64,000 bases of DNA from Anaerolinea thermophila (GCF_020723905.1 NZ_DYHZ01000003.1:124001-188000); one strand, 5' to 3'; shown: positions 9,368 through 19,226, numbered from the stretch's first letter. Notes: generated by a model from the letters alone, not told the origin. Numbers and translations: made by a program.

Positions 9368-10531
9368 CTATTTGAGTTTTTCCTGCCCGACAAATTCACG
9401 ATAGGGAGAGAGAATAGATAATATCTCCTCATCCCCAGGAGAGAGGGTATTTGTAACCATTCGGGTTAAAAGTTCACCCAGCCCGGGACCAAGCATGTAG
9501 CCCTGACCACACATTCCAACAGCAAGTAAAAGACCTTCCGCTTCTCTTGACCATCCCACAATGGGGAATCCATCGGGAGTCATTGGGTATAAACCGCGCC
9601 ATGTCCGTCGAATGCGGATGTGACGCAGGCTGGGCATGACCTCCACCATACGTTTGGATACCATTGGCAGGAAGGCGCTGGTTTCCCGAATATCAAATCC
9701 CCAGATGTTTGGACTGGGAGTAATACAAAAAAGAATTTGCCCGGTTTTATGTTGATAAAAATAGAAATTCGCTGATCCTTGAGCCGGGCGGATATCTACA
9801 ATCATGGGGTCGAACATTCGTTGCACCGGCTCAGTAATTGCGGCTTCGTGCGAGTCGGGTTGAACAGGGATTTCAATACCTATCGGGTTCATAAGGGACT
9901 TCGCCCAGGCACCGGAAGCATGGATCACCACAGGGGTTGAGTACATGCCCTTGCTGGTCTTTACCCCCTGAATTTTTCCTGAACGCACAATAATTTCTGT
10001 TACCGGTTCGTTGAAATGAAACTCAGCACCGTAGTTGCGAGCCTGTTTATAAAAGGCATGGATAGAGAGCAGAGGGGAAGCGCTACCATCGTTGGGGGAG
10101 TAAGTGCCTCCAATCAACCCTTCCGGGTTCAAATGGGGAATGAGTTTGCGCAAATCGCCGGAATCGAGCCAGGAGATATTCAACCCGTAGGCTTGTTGTT
10201 TTTGGAGAAGGGTCTTGAGGGTTTGCTCTTCTTGCTCGCGGTAAGCCACAAACACATATCCCCCTTTGTACCATTCAATATCATCTCCGTAAACTTCTTT
10301 CCAAGTAGAGAAGATTTCTATACTGCGCAGGCAAAGCCGAATTTTGGCGGGATCAGAGTGGGTTGCTCGAATTCCTCCAATGGCATGCTTGTTGGAGCCT
10401 TGTCCTGCGGAAGGCATAGCATCCAGAACCAATACCTTTAGCCCGGCTTGAGCCAGCGATAGTGCCGCGGGGGTTCCTACAGAACCTGCTCCGATAACAA
10501 TCACATCATAACTCTGAGGATAATCACTCAT
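9368..10531 (-). CDS. FAD-dependent amine/amino-acid oxidoreductase (DadA/SoxB family)
   Basis: 387 residues. An N-terminal dinucleotide-binding motif (VIVIGAGSVGTPAALSLAQ) is followed by the DAO-type fold and a C-terminal GMCGQGYMLGPGLGELL segment. This matches catalytic beta subunits of multi-subunit proline, hydroxyproline, sarcosine or opine dehydrogenases. The ATG at 10531 overlaps the stop of the upstream Fe-S flavoprotein by 8 bp and has CAGGAGGAG before it. The track's longer start lies inside the neighbouring gene. The pairing suggests a heteromeric dehydrogenase of a cyclic or secondary amino acid. The exact substrate cannot be read. Confidence 0.85.
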   Translation of the reverse strand: MSDYPQSYDVIVIGAGSVGTPAALSLAQAGLKVLVLDAMPSAGQGSNKHAIGGIRATHSDPAKIRLCLRSIEIFSTWKEVYGDDIEWYKGGYVFVAYREQEEQTLKTLLQKQQAYGLNISWLDSGDLRKLIPHLNPEGLIGGTYSPNDGSASPLLSIHAFYKQARNYGAEFHFNEPVTEIIVRSGKIQGVKTSKGMYSTPVVIHASGAWAKSLMNPIGIEIPVQPDSHEAAITEPVQRMFDPMIVDIRPAQGSANFYFYQHKTGQILFCITPSPNIWGFDIRETSAFLPMVSKRMVEVMPSLRHIRIRRTWRGLYPMTPDGFPIVGWSREAEGLLLAVGMCGQGYMLGPGLGELLTRMVTNTLSPGDEEILSILSPYREFVGQEKLK

Positions 10532-12632
10532 GCTTCTCCTCCTGTTTTTCGTCCACATGGATTCCCGCAAAAATTCCTAAAGGTGTTTCGACGAATAATG
10601 GACGCTTTGAGGAGGGAGTAACCTCGTTCAGTGGAATGCCTTCTTCCCGGAAAATGCGCAAAATAAGAGAAGAGCATGTCTTGGATCCACAGGCTCCCAT
10701 ACCCGCCCGAGTTATGGCTTTTATTTCATTGAGATCTCGATATCCCTCTCGAATGAGGGCGCGGATTTCTCCAGCGCTGACCCTTTCACACCGACATACA
10801 ATGGTTTTATCCTGCACCGTGGGGGTGTATTGGGTTTCAGCCCTGGAAACTTCTTCAGGTTGAATGCGGATACCTGCGACCTCCGGCGCAATTTCTCTGG
10901 GTGCCTGTACAAGAACGACCAGCGTGCGATCGTTATCCTTAATACCAACGATATTTTGTACCACTGAAGTTCCCAGTTCTTCACCTTCTGTACTCATCAG
11001 GATCACAGTATCCCCTTTATGGAGGGTTTCTCGATGAAACTCGTAAGGGATGGCAACTCTCGGGTTTTCCGGATCGGCACGGTAGTCTACCAGTGTAATT
11101 GCCAGACCTGGACAACCGGCTACACACCGCAGACAGAAAGCACAACTGTGTGAATCCCCCATGAATACAGGAATATTGCGAATATCTTCTTGAGGGATAA
11201 AAATCAACCCTTTACTGCAAAGAGTAGAGCAGGGATTACAGGGGATTTCCTGCGTGCAATGGATTATGGGTATGACGCCTTCGGATATATCAGGCACTGT
11301 CTCAGGGTAATTTTTCCCAGGACGAGACTTCAAAATTTCAGCGGCTTGGAACCATGTCTGCGGAATGGGTTCGCTGGATGGATTAATTTCGTTCAAAATG
11401 GTCAATCCGGCAATTTTTCCTGAATATATCGCCGCAGAGGCTTCTGCAATTTCCTCTGCGTCTCCGGCAACAAAGGCTTTCATCCCAAATTCCCTGGCTT
11501 TGACATAGAACTCATTGACTGGGTCCAGTCCTACGGCAATCAAGACGCTATCGCATGAGAAAGTTTTCTCAGTTCCTGGAATGGGTTGGAACTTCTCATT
11601 GATTTGTGCAATGGTTACCGATTCAACTTTTTGATCTCCATTGGCGCTCAAAATGGTGTGCGAAGTGTATATCGGCACACCCATTCGCACTAACTTGTCC
11701 CGATGGACTTTGTATCCACCTACTTCAGGCATGGCTTCAGCAAGTCCTACAACTGCAATACCTGCCTGCAGGGCATGATACCCCGCAATTAATCCGACAT
11801 TGCCTCCTCCTACAATAAACAGCCTTTCGGCAGGTCGGACCAAATCCCGATTGACCAGGGTTTGGAATGCCCCGGCTCCATAAACTCCGGGCAGGGTATT
11901 TCCAGGAAATGCCAGGAATTTCTCCCGTGCTCCGGTAGCCACCAGCAATACATCAGGTCGTACCAGCACGTATTCCGTGCCTTTTTTCCAGATGCCCACA
12001 TTGCGGTCGCTGAATACGGCTAAAGCCGTGCTTTCCAGCCAGACGGTGACATTACGGAATTGGGAAAGTTCCTTTTCAAGCCTTGAGGCAATATCAATTC
12101 CTCGAGTTCCTGCATATACTGCCTGAGTAGATCCAAAGAATCGATGGGTCTGGAGGACCAGTTTTCCACCCAGACGGTGTTTATCGTCAATGAGCAGAGT
12201 TTCAATCCCGTGTTTGCCCAGTTCAATAGCCGCAGAAAGCCCGGCAGGCCCACCGCCAATGATTAAGACGGGTACCTGCAGTTGAGGAATATCTTTTACC
12301 TCGGGTGGATGGGTTTCTACGGGAAGGGAAGGCAGCCCATCCAAGGGGGTTATCTGCATGTTGGGTTTTACCAGAGTCATGCAGGCTTTAACAGGACGTT
12401 CATCTGCCAGGACCATGCATTGGGAACATTGCCCATTTGCACAAAAAATCCCCTGCGGAGAGTGATCGCGGGGATGGTAACCAAAAACATGGATGCCGTT
12501 TGCAATCAATGCGGCGGAGATGGTCTCCCCTTCAAATGCGGATAGGGGCTTTCCTTCCCAAAAAATAGAAATCGGTTTTCTTTCCGGTATAGAGAGAATA
12601 GGGTGTTTTTCGATGCGATGGGAATTCATCAT
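10524..12632 (-). CDS. Fe-S flavoprotein, alpha-type subunit of an amine/proline dehydrogenase
   Basis: 702 residues in one chain. The domains in order are: an N-terminal [2Fe-2S] domain (C-x4-C-x2-C-x11-C, FCANGQCSQCMV); an FAD/NAD(P) oxidoreductase (VLIIGGGPAGLSAAIELG and LFIVGGGNVGLIAGYHAL); a cysteine-rich part (CNPCSTLC and CAFCLRCVAGCP) that could hold [4Fe-4S] clusters; and a C-terminal BFD-like [2Fe-2S] domain (VCRCERVSAGEIRAL ... GACGSKTC). Known relatives are SoxA/HcnAB/LhpB-type electron-transfer subunits, often split over two or three genes and here fused. It is the first gene of a two-gene operon, overlapping its partner by 8 bp. The ribosome site is weak. Confidence 0.88.
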   Translation of the reverse strand: MMNSHRIEKHPILSIPERKPISIFWEGKPLSAFEGETISAALIANGIHVFGYHPRDHSPQGIFCANGQCSQCMVLADERPVKACMTLVKPNMQITPLDGLPSLPVETHPPEVKDIPQLQVPVLIIGGGPAGLSAAIELGKHGIETLLIDDKHRLGGKLVLQTHRFFGSTQAVYAGTRGIDIASRLEKELSQFRNVTVWLESTALAVFSDRNVGIWKKGTEYVLVRPDVLLVATGAREKFLAFPGNTLPGVYGAGAFQTLVNRDLVRPAERLFIVGGGNVGLIAGYHALQAGIAVVGLAEAMPEVGGYKVHRDKLVRMGVPIYTSHTILSANGDQKVESVTIAQINEKFQPIPGTEKTFSCDSVLIAVGLDPVNEFYVKAREFGMKAFVAGDAEEIAEASAAIYSGKIAGLTILNEINPSSEPIPQTWFQAAEILKSRPGKNYPETVPDISEGVIPIIHCTQEIPCNPCSTLCSKGLIFIPQEDIRNIPVFMGDSHSCAFCLRCVAGCPGLAITLVDYRADPENPRVAIPYEFHRETLHKGDTVILMSTEGEELGTSVVQNIVGIKDNDRTLVVLVQAPREIAPEVAGIRIQPEEVSRAETQYTPTVQDKTIVCRCERVSAGEIRALIREGYRDLNEIKAITRAGMGACGSKTCSSLILRIFREEGIPLNEVTPSSKRPLFVETPLGIFAGIHVDEKQEEKHE

Positions 12633-12653
12633 GTTTGTTCAGGGAGCTTAATT

Positions 12654-12690
12654 GGGATTGGATTAGGCACAATTGAATTGTAACAATCCC
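12654..12690. promoter_or_regulatory. Nested inverted repeats upstream of the Fe-S flavoprotein operon
   Basis: GGGATTG (12654-12660) and CAATCCC (12684-12690) enclose the perfect palindrome CAATTGAATTG (12670-12680). The site lies 22-58 bp upstream of the operon start, where an operator would be expected. No regulator gene is adjacent, so this is a structural observation only. Confidence 0.35.
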
Positions 12691-12741
12691 TTCGGAGAGT
12701 CGGTACTGAAGATTGACCGGACTTACAGGATTGACTGTCAT

Positions 12742-12771
12742 AAAAAAAACACCGCGTTATCGCGGTGTTTT
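12742..12771 (-). terminator. Intrinsic terminator after prfB
   Basis: Stem AAAACACCGCG/CGCGGTGTTTT with a 4-nt loop, followed on the minus strand by a run of eight T. It lies 8 bp after the prfB stop and could also work weakly on the plus strand. Confidence 0.88.
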
Positions 12772-12779
12772 CAGAAGAG

Positions 12780-13881
12780 TTACGAATTATCCGGTTTGGC
12801 TTTCTGACTGCGTAGATAGGCTTCAATGAATCCATCCAGCTCTCCGTCCAGAACCGCCTGGGTATTCCCGGTTTCGTATTCGGTTCGATGATCTTTGACC
12901 AACTGGTAAGGATGTAAGACGTAGGAACGGATCTGGCTACCCCATTCGGCTTTTATGTATTCTCCGCGCAGTTCTGCTAATTGACGTTCCTGTTCTTGCC
13001 GCTTTAATTCGGCTAACCGAGCTCTTAACACCCGCATGGCATTTTCGCGGTTTTGCATTTGCGAACGCTCGTTCTGGCAGGATACTACAATACCGGTTGG
13101 AATATGGGTGATTCGCACCGCTGTTGCATTCTTTTGAACATTTTGACCACCGGCACTCGAGGAACGATAGATGTCAATTCTCAGATCGTCTGGGTTAATC
13201 TGAATATCGCTGTCGCCATTTGAAATATCAGGCAGGACTTCGACTTGTGCAAATGAGGTGTGCCGGCGGTGAGCGGCATCAAAGGGGGAAAGGCGCACCA
13301 GACGGTGGACACCTTTTTCTCCTCTTAAGTACCCGTATGCATACGGTCCTGTCACCGCAATTGTGACCGACTTAATTCCGGCTTCTTCCCCTTCGGAGAA
13401 ATCTAAAATTTCAGATTCATACCCACGGCGTTCACACCATCGCAGATACATTCGCATGAGCATGGATGCCCAGTCCTGCGAATCCGTTCCGCCTGCACCT
13501 GCGTTAATTGTGAGCAGGGCATTTTCATGATCATAAGGACCGCTTAAGAGAGTGGTTAATTCCCTTTTCTCTAATTCTTTCTCCAGGGTTAAGATTTCTG
13601 CTTCCAGGTCTTCCCGTAAACTTTCATCCTCGCTTTGGGCAAGTTCCAAACCATCCTGACAACGCTTGGTGAATTGTTTCCATCCTTCAATTTCCTCTCT
13701 TAATTCAGCGATCCGTTTCATCAACCGTTGTGCACTGGATGGGTCTTCCCAAATGTCGGGGTTTTCTGCTTCTTTTTGCAATTGTTCCAGCAAGGCTTCG
13801 CGGTTGGGTAAGTCAAAGATGCTCCTTTAGTTCAAGGGTGCGATTAAGACATTGCTGGTAACGGCTGATTAAGTCCTGCAT
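12780..13881 (-). CDS. prfB: Peptide chain release factor 2, made by programmed +1 frameshift
   Basis: Recognises UGA and UAA stop codons and releases the finished peptide. The track's 337-residue ORF (to 13793) lacks the N-terminus. A 22-codon leader ORF starts at the ATG at 13881 (MQDLISRYQQC) after an AAGGAGG site and ends at a UGA at 13813-13815. A shift into +1 there continues directly as DLPNREALLEQLQ, giving a full-length RF2. The GGQ loop is present (SSSAGGQNVQKN), and the SPFDAAHRRHTSFA segment matches RF2. The gene is autoregulated through the in-frame UGA. It lies 12 bp downstream of ftsY. Confidence 0.96.
13812..13828 (-). promoter_or_regulatory. RF2 programmed +1 frameshift site
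   Basis: The minus strand reads AAAGGAGCATCTTTGAC. An internal Shine-Dalgarno (AGGAG) sits exactly three bases before the slippery CUU, which is followed by UGA and C. This is the same arrangement as the classic E. coli prfB site (AGGGGG-UAU-CUU-UGA-C). Low RF2 lets the ribosome pause at UGA and slip +1. Confidence 0.95.
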
Positions 13882-13893
13882 GGAAAAGCCTCC

Positions 13894-14814
13894 TTACTGC
13901 CCATTTTTCTCTAAAATACCATTGACAAATGCTTCACGGTTAAAGACTTGCAAATCTTCGGGTTTTTCCCCTAAACCTGCGTACAGGATTGGCAAACCAA
14001 GACTTTGCTGGATGGCGAATGCCATTCCCCCTCGAGCAGAGGAATCCAGTTTGCTCAAGATAATGCCCGTTACGTGAACGGCTTCTTTGAATGCCTTTGC
14101 CTGCTGAAGAGCGTTTTGTCCTGTGGTTGCATCCAGTACCAGCCAGACGGCGTGAGGTGCGCCCGGCAATGCTTTTCCCACTACACGATGGATTTTCTTC
14201 AACTCTTCCATTAAATTGTAACGGGTATGCAAGCGTCCTGCAGTATCTACCAGGACGATATCTATTTTCCTGGAAATTGCGGATTGGATTGCATCGAATG
14301 CCACAGCGGCAGGATCAGCGTTAGGCTGTCCGGCGATTACCGGTAATCCTAATCGGTCTCCCCATACCTGAAGTTGATCCACTGCCGCAGCGCGAAATGT
14401 GTCAGCGGCGGCAAGCAACACAGTTTTCCCGGTCCGGGAAAACTGCCACCCCAATTTTGCAGCGGTGGTGGTTTTACCAGAGCCGTTTACCCCAACCAGA
14501 AGGATGACCATCGGTTTGTGGGATGAGAAATCAATGGTAGGGGTGGGATCCAGACGGCTGATGAGAACCTCGCGGAGAGCGTTTTGGAGTTCTTCTGTCC
14601 GGGTAAGCCCCTCTTGAACAACCCTTTGCTTGAGTGCTTGAATAATTTCTTCTGTGGTTTCTATTCCCAGATCGGCTTGAACCAGAATGGCTTCCAGTTC
14701 ATCCCAGGTATCTGAATTGATTTGCGTCGCTCCAAACAGAGTCGCAATCCGCCCAAAGGTGGCTTTACGCGTTTTTTCTAATCCTTCTTTCCATTTTGAA
14801 AACAGGTCTGCCAT
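13894..14814 (-). CDS. ftsY: Signal recognition particle receptor FtsY
   Basis: GTPase that docks SRP-ribosome complexes at the membrane. 306 residues, essentially the NG core. The short N domain is at about 1-90. The GTPase has GVNGSGKTTTAAKLG (P-loop), DTFRAAAVDQL, VLVDTAGRLHTR and the ILSKLDSSARGGMA guanine-specificity region. The long acidic A domain found in proteobacteria is absent, as in many other bacteria. The stop lies just before the prfB leader ORF, so the two genes probably form one transcript. Confidence 0.95.
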   Translation of the reverse strand: MADLFSKWKEGLEKTRKATFGRIATLFGATQINSDTWDELEAILVQADLGIETTEEIIQALKQRVVQEGLTRTEELQNALREVLISRLDPTPTIDFSSHKPMVILLVGVNGSGKTTTAAKLGWQFSRTGKTVLLAAADTFRAAAVDQLQVWGDRLGLPVIAGQPNADPAAVAFDAIQSAISRKIDIVLVDTAGRLHTRYNLMEELKKIHRVVGKALPGAPHAVWLVLDATTGQNALQQAKAFKEAVHVTGIILSKLDSSARGGMAFAIQQSLGLPILYAGLGEKPEDLQVFNREAFVNGILEKNGQ

Positions 14815-14829
14815 AGGTGCAAGATTATA

Positions 14830-15885
14830 TCATCCTTCAGAAGTTTGAGCGTGTTGGGTGGCTAATTGACCACATCCAGCCTGGATATCAATACCACGGC
14901 GAAGACGAATGGTAGCGGGAATACCTGCTTTTTGCAGGATCTCACAGAAAATTTCCGCTCTTTCTCGTGTGGTGGCTTCGCCATGATATTTTTGGGTCGG
15001 ATTTAAAGGAATCACATTTACGTGACAAAGTAAACCTTTCAATAACTGAGCCAGTTCACGTGCATGCTCTGGTGTGTCGTTAATATCCCGAATTAAAGCC
15101 CACTCGAAGGTAACCCTCCTTCCAGTTTGGGCGACATAACGGCGTACAGCGTTCATCAACACGGAAATGGGATATTTTTTGTTAATAGGAAGCAAACTGG
15201 AACGCAGTTCATCATTTGCCGCATGTAAACTGATTGCCAGGTTGATCTGATGATTTTCTTGAGCAAACCGCTCAATCATGGGTACAAGTCCAACAGTAGA
15301 GATGGTAAAACGGCGCGCACCCAGGTTGAACCCCTCCGAATGATTAAGGCAGGCAATGGCTTTGAGGGTATTATCGTAATTGTGAAAAGGTTCCCCCATT
15401 CCCATCACAACCACATTAGTGACAACTTCATCTATTTTTTTCAACTGGCGGGCAAAATACACCACCTGTTCAACAATCTCTCCGCTGGAGAGATGTCTCC
15501 CGAACCCCATTTGTCCTGTAGCGCAAAAGACACACCCCATTGCACACCCTGACTGGGTGGAAATACACAACGTACGCCTTTCTTTATATCGCATCAATAC
15601 CGTTTCAATAGAACGAGAGTCGGGTAACTGAAAGAGAGTCTTGGAAGTTTCTCCGTCTCCCGATTCAAGCGTTTGAACAGGAGTAAGGTGAGAAAAGGAA
15701 AAGGTTTCAGCCAGACGATTGCGAAGGGATTTGGGCAAATTGGTGAATTCTTCCGGTTGATTCCAGAGAGAATGATATAACCCTTCCCAGATTTGTCTGG
15801 CTCTAAAAGCAGGTTCTCCCCATTCTATCAGGGTATTCTGCAGGGTCTCAAAATCAAGATCGTAAATGAGAGGGTGCTCAGTCAT
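14830..15885 (-). CDS. rlmN: Dual-specificity rRNA/tRNA adenine-C2 methyltransferase RlmN
   Basis: Radical-SAM enzyme that methylates C2 of A2503 in 23S rRNA and A37 in some tRNAs. 351 residues, the usual length. The CX3CX2C cluster site is in [18 protein letters not shown], followed by [16 protein letters not shown]. The C-terminal region has the family's conserved cysteine ([11 protein letters not shown]). It lies between the NagD-like phosphatase (3 bp gap) and ftsY (15 bp gap). Confidence 0.95.
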   Translation of the reverse strand: MTEHPLIYDLDFETLQNTLIEWGEPAFRARQIWEGLYHSLWNQPEEFTNLPKSLRNRLAETFSFSHLTPVQTLESGDGETSKTLFQLPDSRSIETVLMRYKERRTLCISTQSGCAMGCVFCATGQMGFGRHLSSGEIVEQVVYFARQLKKIDEVVTNVVVMGMGEPFHNYDNTLKAIACLNHSEGFNLGARRFTISTVGLVPMIERFAQENHQINLAISLHAANDELRSSLLPINKKYPISVLMNAVRRYVAQTGRRVTFEWALIRDINDTPEHARELAQLLKGLLCHVNVIPLNPTQKYHGEATTRERAEIFCEILQKAGIPATIRLRRGIDIQAGCGQLATQHAQTSEG

Positions 15886-15888
15886 TTT

Positions 15889-16680
15889 TCACTTCTCAAA
15901 GCCCTCTTTCAATAAAGGGATTAAGTCTGATAAATTTTCAAGAATTAAGTCTACCGGTGGTGTCCATTGCTGGATTTCCTCTAAAGTTGATACTCCTGTA
16001 AGCACAGCCGCCGTTGCACACCCGGCGTTTTGAGCACCAAGGATATCGGTGTCCAGTCGGTCGCCAACCGTCAGCACAACGGAGGGTTCCAACCCCATTC
16101 TTCGTAAGGCAAGTTCAAATAAAAACGGTTGGGGTTTCCCGGTGATGATCGGTTTTACATCGCTACCGGTTTCAAGAAATGCCAGGACTGCCCCTGCGCC
16201 AGGAGTTAGCCCCTGAGGAGATGGAAAACTCTTGTCTGGATTGGTACCGATAAACAACGCTCCGTCACGAATTAACTGGCATGCGCGGGAAAGTTTGGGG
16301 TATGTCAGGGTTCGATCCAAACCAGCAACCACTGCAAGCACATTTTCCTCTGCCGGATAAAACCCGGCTTCTTGAAGCGTGTCAATCAGTCCCTGCTCGC
16401 CAACGACAAAAACGGGTCCCCCATCGGGGAATTGCTTTTTCAAGTAATATGCTGCCGACATGGCAGAATTGACAATCTGTTCCGGGTGAAGGGTAACGCC
16501 GTACCTTGAGAGTTTCTCAAGGTATTGGGAAACGCTCTTGGTAGCATTGTTTGTCGCCAATACGACTTGAATTCCGAGCATTTCCATCTGACTGAAAAAC
16601 TCTTGCAAATTCAGCAAAGGCTCTTTGCCCCGCCAGAGGACACCATCCATGTCCAGAATCAATCCACGAATCTCTTGCAT
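15889..16680 (-). CDS. HAD-superfamily phosphatase, NagD/PGP-like
   Basis: 263 residues with the HAD motif I LDMDGVLWRG, motif II VVLATNNATKSV, the Lys of motif III in the IITGKPQPFLFELAL region and motif IV TVGDRLDTDILGAQNAG. A C2-type cap lies between motifs II and III. Relatives hydrolyse sugar phosphates, nucleotides or phosphoglycolate, often as metabolite-repair enzymes. The natural substrate is unknown. It starts downstream of the clpP terminator and probably leads the transcript that continues into rlmN and ftsY-prfB. Confidence 0.88.
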   Translation of the reverse strand: MQEIRGLILDMDGVLWRGKEPLLNLQEFFSQMEMLGIQVVLATNNATKSVSQYLEKLSRYGVTLHPEQIVNSAMSAAYYLKKQFPDGGPVFVVGEQGLIDTLQEAGFYPAEENVLAVVAGLDRTLTYPKLSRACQLIRDGALFIGTNPDKSFPSPQGLTPGAGAVLAFLETGSDVKPIITGKPQPFLFELALRRMGLEPSVVLTVGDRLDTDILGAQNAGCATAAVLTGVSTLEEIQQWTPPVDLILENLSDLIPLLKEGFEK

Positions 16681-16696
16681 TCCTTGACCTCTATAA

Positions 16697-16740
16697 TAAA
16701 TTAAACACCAAGCCGGATTTTAATCCAATCCGGCTTGGTG
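16697..16740 (-). terminator. Intrinsic terminator after clpP
   Basis: A perfect 14-bp stem CACCAAGCCGGATT/AATCCGGCTTGGTG with a 7-nt loop, followed on the minus strand by TTTAATTTATT. It lies 22 bp downstream of the clpP stop. Confidence 0.85.
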
Positions 16741-16761
16741 ATAAAGATACCCCACAATGCT

Positions 16762-17367
16762 TTATTTTGCAGGGGGTTCAAGAACTTTATCTACCAGCCC
16801 GTACTCCACTGCCTGGTAAGAGTCAAGGTAGAAATCTCGCTCTGTATCGTGTTCAATGACCTCCAGTGGCTGTCCGGTGCATTGAGATAAAATTTGATTC
16901 AACTGAGATTTCAGGCGCAGAATTTCGCGGGCTTGAATTTCGATATCCGATGCCTGACCCTGTGCTCCGCCCAGTGGTTGATGCATGTGAATGGTTGCGT
17001 GTGGCAATGCATATCGTTGTCCTTTCGAGCCAGCGGCCAGAAGCACCGTCCCAAAAGAGGCTGTGACACCTACGGCAACCGTGCTGATTCGGTTGGGAAT
17101 CATTTGCATGGTGTCGTAAATCGCCATTCCTGCATAAATCAGTCCGCCCGGACAGTTAATGTACATCTGGATATCCTTTTCAGGATCTTCCCGGCTGAGA
17201 AAGAGCAATTGCGCCACGATTAAATTGGCAATTTGATCATCAATGGGGGTGCCAACAAAGACAATACGCTCTTTCAACAGAAGAGAGTAGATATCATATG
17301 CACGTTCTCCACGTGCTGAGGACTCAATCACCATAGGGATGACCGAGCGAAAATCAGGAATGGACAT
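16762..17367 (-). CDS. clpP: ATP-dependent Clp protease proteolytic subunit
   Basis: Serine peptidase subunit that forms the tetradecameric barrel fed by ClpX or ClpA/ClpC. 201 residues. The catalytic Ser is in [14 protein letters not shown], the His in [13 protein letters not shown], and the Asp in the [17 protein letters not shown] region. The dimer-handle region [12 protein letters not shown] is normal. It follows the trigger-factor gene by 27 bp, the common tig-clpP order. No clpX follows here, and a strong terminator ends the unit. Confidence 0.96.
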   Translation of the reverse strand: MSIPDFRSVIPMVIESSARGERAYDIYSLLLKERIVFVGTPIDDQIANLIVAQLLFLSREDPEKDIQMYINCPGGLIYAGMAIYDTMQMIPNRISTVAVGVTASFGTVLLAAGSKGQRYALPHATIHMHQPLGGAQGQASDIEIQAREILRLKSQLNQILSQCTGQPLEVIEHDTERDFYLDSYQAVEYGLVDKVLEPPAK

Positions 17368-17394
17368 ACAACCTCCTAAAACTTACCCAACAGG

Positions 17395-18858
17395 TCACGC
17401 TTGCGGTTCCGTCGCCCCGGCTGAAACCTCATCAGAAGATTGTGAGGCTTCGATGGCTTCCGGGCTGGTTTCCTCCGATTGAGGGGGTTCCTCAGGTTGT
17501 GGTTGCTCGTTGGCTTTTCCGGTAGCGATGGCGTGCAAACGGTTAATTAATCTTTGATTGAAAATTTCGTTAATGCTCATGCGAGCCATAGTATCGGCAA
17601 GTTGCTTGGTATTCATTCGCTTTCCCGCCAACTGCCGCAATTCTTTGTCATTTCGAGCCTGATTCAAAGCAATATCGTAAATGGTTTGAATTTCAGAAGC
17701 TTTGATTTGAATCTGCTCTTGCCGCGCGAACTCTTCCAAGACAAGATTGCGTTTGACATTTGCTTCTGCGGCTGGGCGAATTTCCTGATCGATTAACTGT
17801 TCGCGGGTAATCTGGCGTGCTTTAAGATAAGCCTCCAGATCCATTTGCTGTTTGGCAAGGTCTTCCCGGAAATGGCTCAGCAAATGCTCTACCTCATCTT
17901 CAACCATAACGGGAGGGTATTTCACCGAAGCCCCGTCCACTAACCGGTCCACCACCTTGTCAATGTAATTTCGTTGATATTCTTCCATCTTTCCGCTAAG
18001 GAGTTGCTGGCGGATGTCGTTCTTCAGGGCTTCAAGAGTTTCATATGGACCCATCAGATGGGCGAACGAGTCGTCCAGTTCGGGCAAAACAATTTCTTTG
18101 ACACTCTCGACTTCGATGATGAACTCTGCTTCTTTGCCTGCAAGGTCATCAGAAAAGTCACTGGCGCTGAAGGTGTGTTTAATTACCTTCTTCTCCCCGG
18201 CAGAAACGCCGATGAGTTCCTGAACAAAACCGGGGAAGGGCCACTCGTAGCCATCTTCATCCGTGTGCTCTTCGGAAACGCCAGCGACCATTTCAAAATG
18301 GTTCTCTTCAATCAGAACTTTCTCCTGCCCTTCTTCAGGGCTGACCAGGTGAGCCGACATTTTGATAGCGACCAGATCACCCTGTTGGGCAGGACGCTCT
18401 ACCGGAACAGCCGTTCCCGCACGGCGGCGTAGTCGATTCAGGATCTTCTCTACATCTTCCTCTGATACTTCGGGAGGAGCATATTCTTCTCGTAACTCGC
18501 GATAATTCCCCAAGTCAACTTCAGGTTGCAGCGGAATCAGGAAAGAAAACTTGGGTGGATCCATGCTGATGATTTCATCAAGTTTTCCAGGACCATAAGG
18601 TTCAACCTTGGCTTCCTCGATAATCTTGGGATAGGTTTCATCGATAAGAAGCTCGATAGCCTCCTCGAGGATAGCCGCATCCCCGATAATCCGGCGAACC
18701 ATTTCATAAGGCGCCTTGCCGGGGCGAAAGCCAGGGATTTTGGTGCGTTCGGAAATTTTCCGTGCCGCTTTACGCTTGAATTTTTCCAGCGTTTCTGAGT
18801 CAAATTCTGCAATGATTTGCTTCTGGTGATCATCACGATCGAGAATTTCGAGTTTCAA
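17395..18858 (-). CDS. tig: Trigger factor (ribosome-associated chaperone/peptidyl-prolyl isomerase)
   Basis: 487 residues. The N-terminal ribosome-binding domain carries the signature region around KISERTKIPGFRPGKAPYEMV. The FKBP-like PPIase domain is at about 155-245, and the alpha-helical chaperone arms follow to about 440. The last 45 residues are a low-complexity Pro/Glu/Ser tail (QPQPEEPPQSEET) beyond the usual family end, probably disordered. The promoter at 18938-18965 fits this gene. Confidence 0.95.
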   Translation of the reverse strand: MKLEILDRDDHQKQIIAEFDSETLEKFKRKAARKISERTKIPGFRPGKAPYEMVRRIIGDAAILEEAIELLIDETYPKIIEEAKVEPYGPGKLDEIISMDPPKFSFLIPLQPEVDLGNYRELREEYAPPEVSEEDVEKILNRLRRRAGTAVPVERPAQQGDLVAIKMSAHLVSPEEGQEKVLIEENHFEMVAGVSEEHTDEDGYEWPFPGFVQELIGVSAGEKKVIKHTFSASDFSDDLAGKEAEFIIEVESVKEIVLPELDDSFAHLMGPYETLEALKNDIRQQLLSGKMEEYQRNYIDKVVDRLVDGASVKYPPVMVEDEVEHLLSHFREDLAKQQMDLEAYLKARQITREQLIDQEIRPAAEANVKRNLVLEEFARQEQIQIKASEIQTIYDIALNQARNDKELRQLAGKRMNTKQLADTMARMSINEIFNQRLINRLHAIATGKANEQPQPEEPPQSEETSPEAIEASQSSDEVSAGATEPQA

Positions 18859-18937
18859 GGCTTACCTTCCTGTTATGTGAAATTTTCAATGCTGCTCCTG
18901 AACATCAGGAGAAACTTTTCTATGCAGTGCAGAGGCA

Positions 18938-18965
18938 ATTATAGCCGAATGTGTCAGGTTGGCAA
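18938..18965 (-). promoter_or_regulatory. Sigma-70-type promoter for tig-clpP
   Basis: On the minus strand TTGCCA and TATAAT are 16 bp apart, 80 bp upstream of the tig start. Confidence 0.6.
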
Positions 18966-19044
18966 GGATAGTGTCATGGGATGCAACGCTTTCCTTACTA
19001 GGCATCAAAAAATCCCGCACACATTGTTGACGGGATTGTAGAAA

Positions 19045-19126
19045 TGGGGAAGACGGGACTTGAACCCGTACGCCTTGCGGCACATGATCCTAAGTCATGC
19101 CTGTCTGCCAGTTCCAGCACTTCCCC
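19045..19126 (-). tRNA. tRNA-Leu (anticodon UAG)
   Basis: A class II tRNA. The acceptor stem is GGGGAAG/CTTCCCC with an A discriminator. The anticodon arm CATGA-CTTAGGA-TCATG gives anticodon TAG. A variable arm (TGCCGCAAGGCGT) and a T arm with GGTTCAAGTCC are present. The 3' CCA is not encoded, so it must be added after transcription. Confidence 0.95.
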
Positions 19127-19166
19127 TTTGGCGGAAAAATTATACCACAACCGGTGTGACTGAATT

Positions 19167-19197
19167 TTGCCTTGGGGATCAGGAAATACGGTATAAT
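19167..19197 (+). promoter_or_regulatory. Putative promoter for the 139-residue unknown gene
   Basis: An exact TATAAT at 19192-19197 with TTGCCT at 19167-19172 (19 bp spacer, slightly long). It lies 30 bp upstream of the ATG at 19227. Confidence 0.5.
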
Positions 19198-19226
19198 CCC
19201 CCAGAATTTTCACCATGGAGGAGACA

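Noticed and set aside
12780-13793. prfB starting at 13793
   Set aside because: There is no ribosome site there, and the upstream leader plus frameshift site supplies the real N-terminus.
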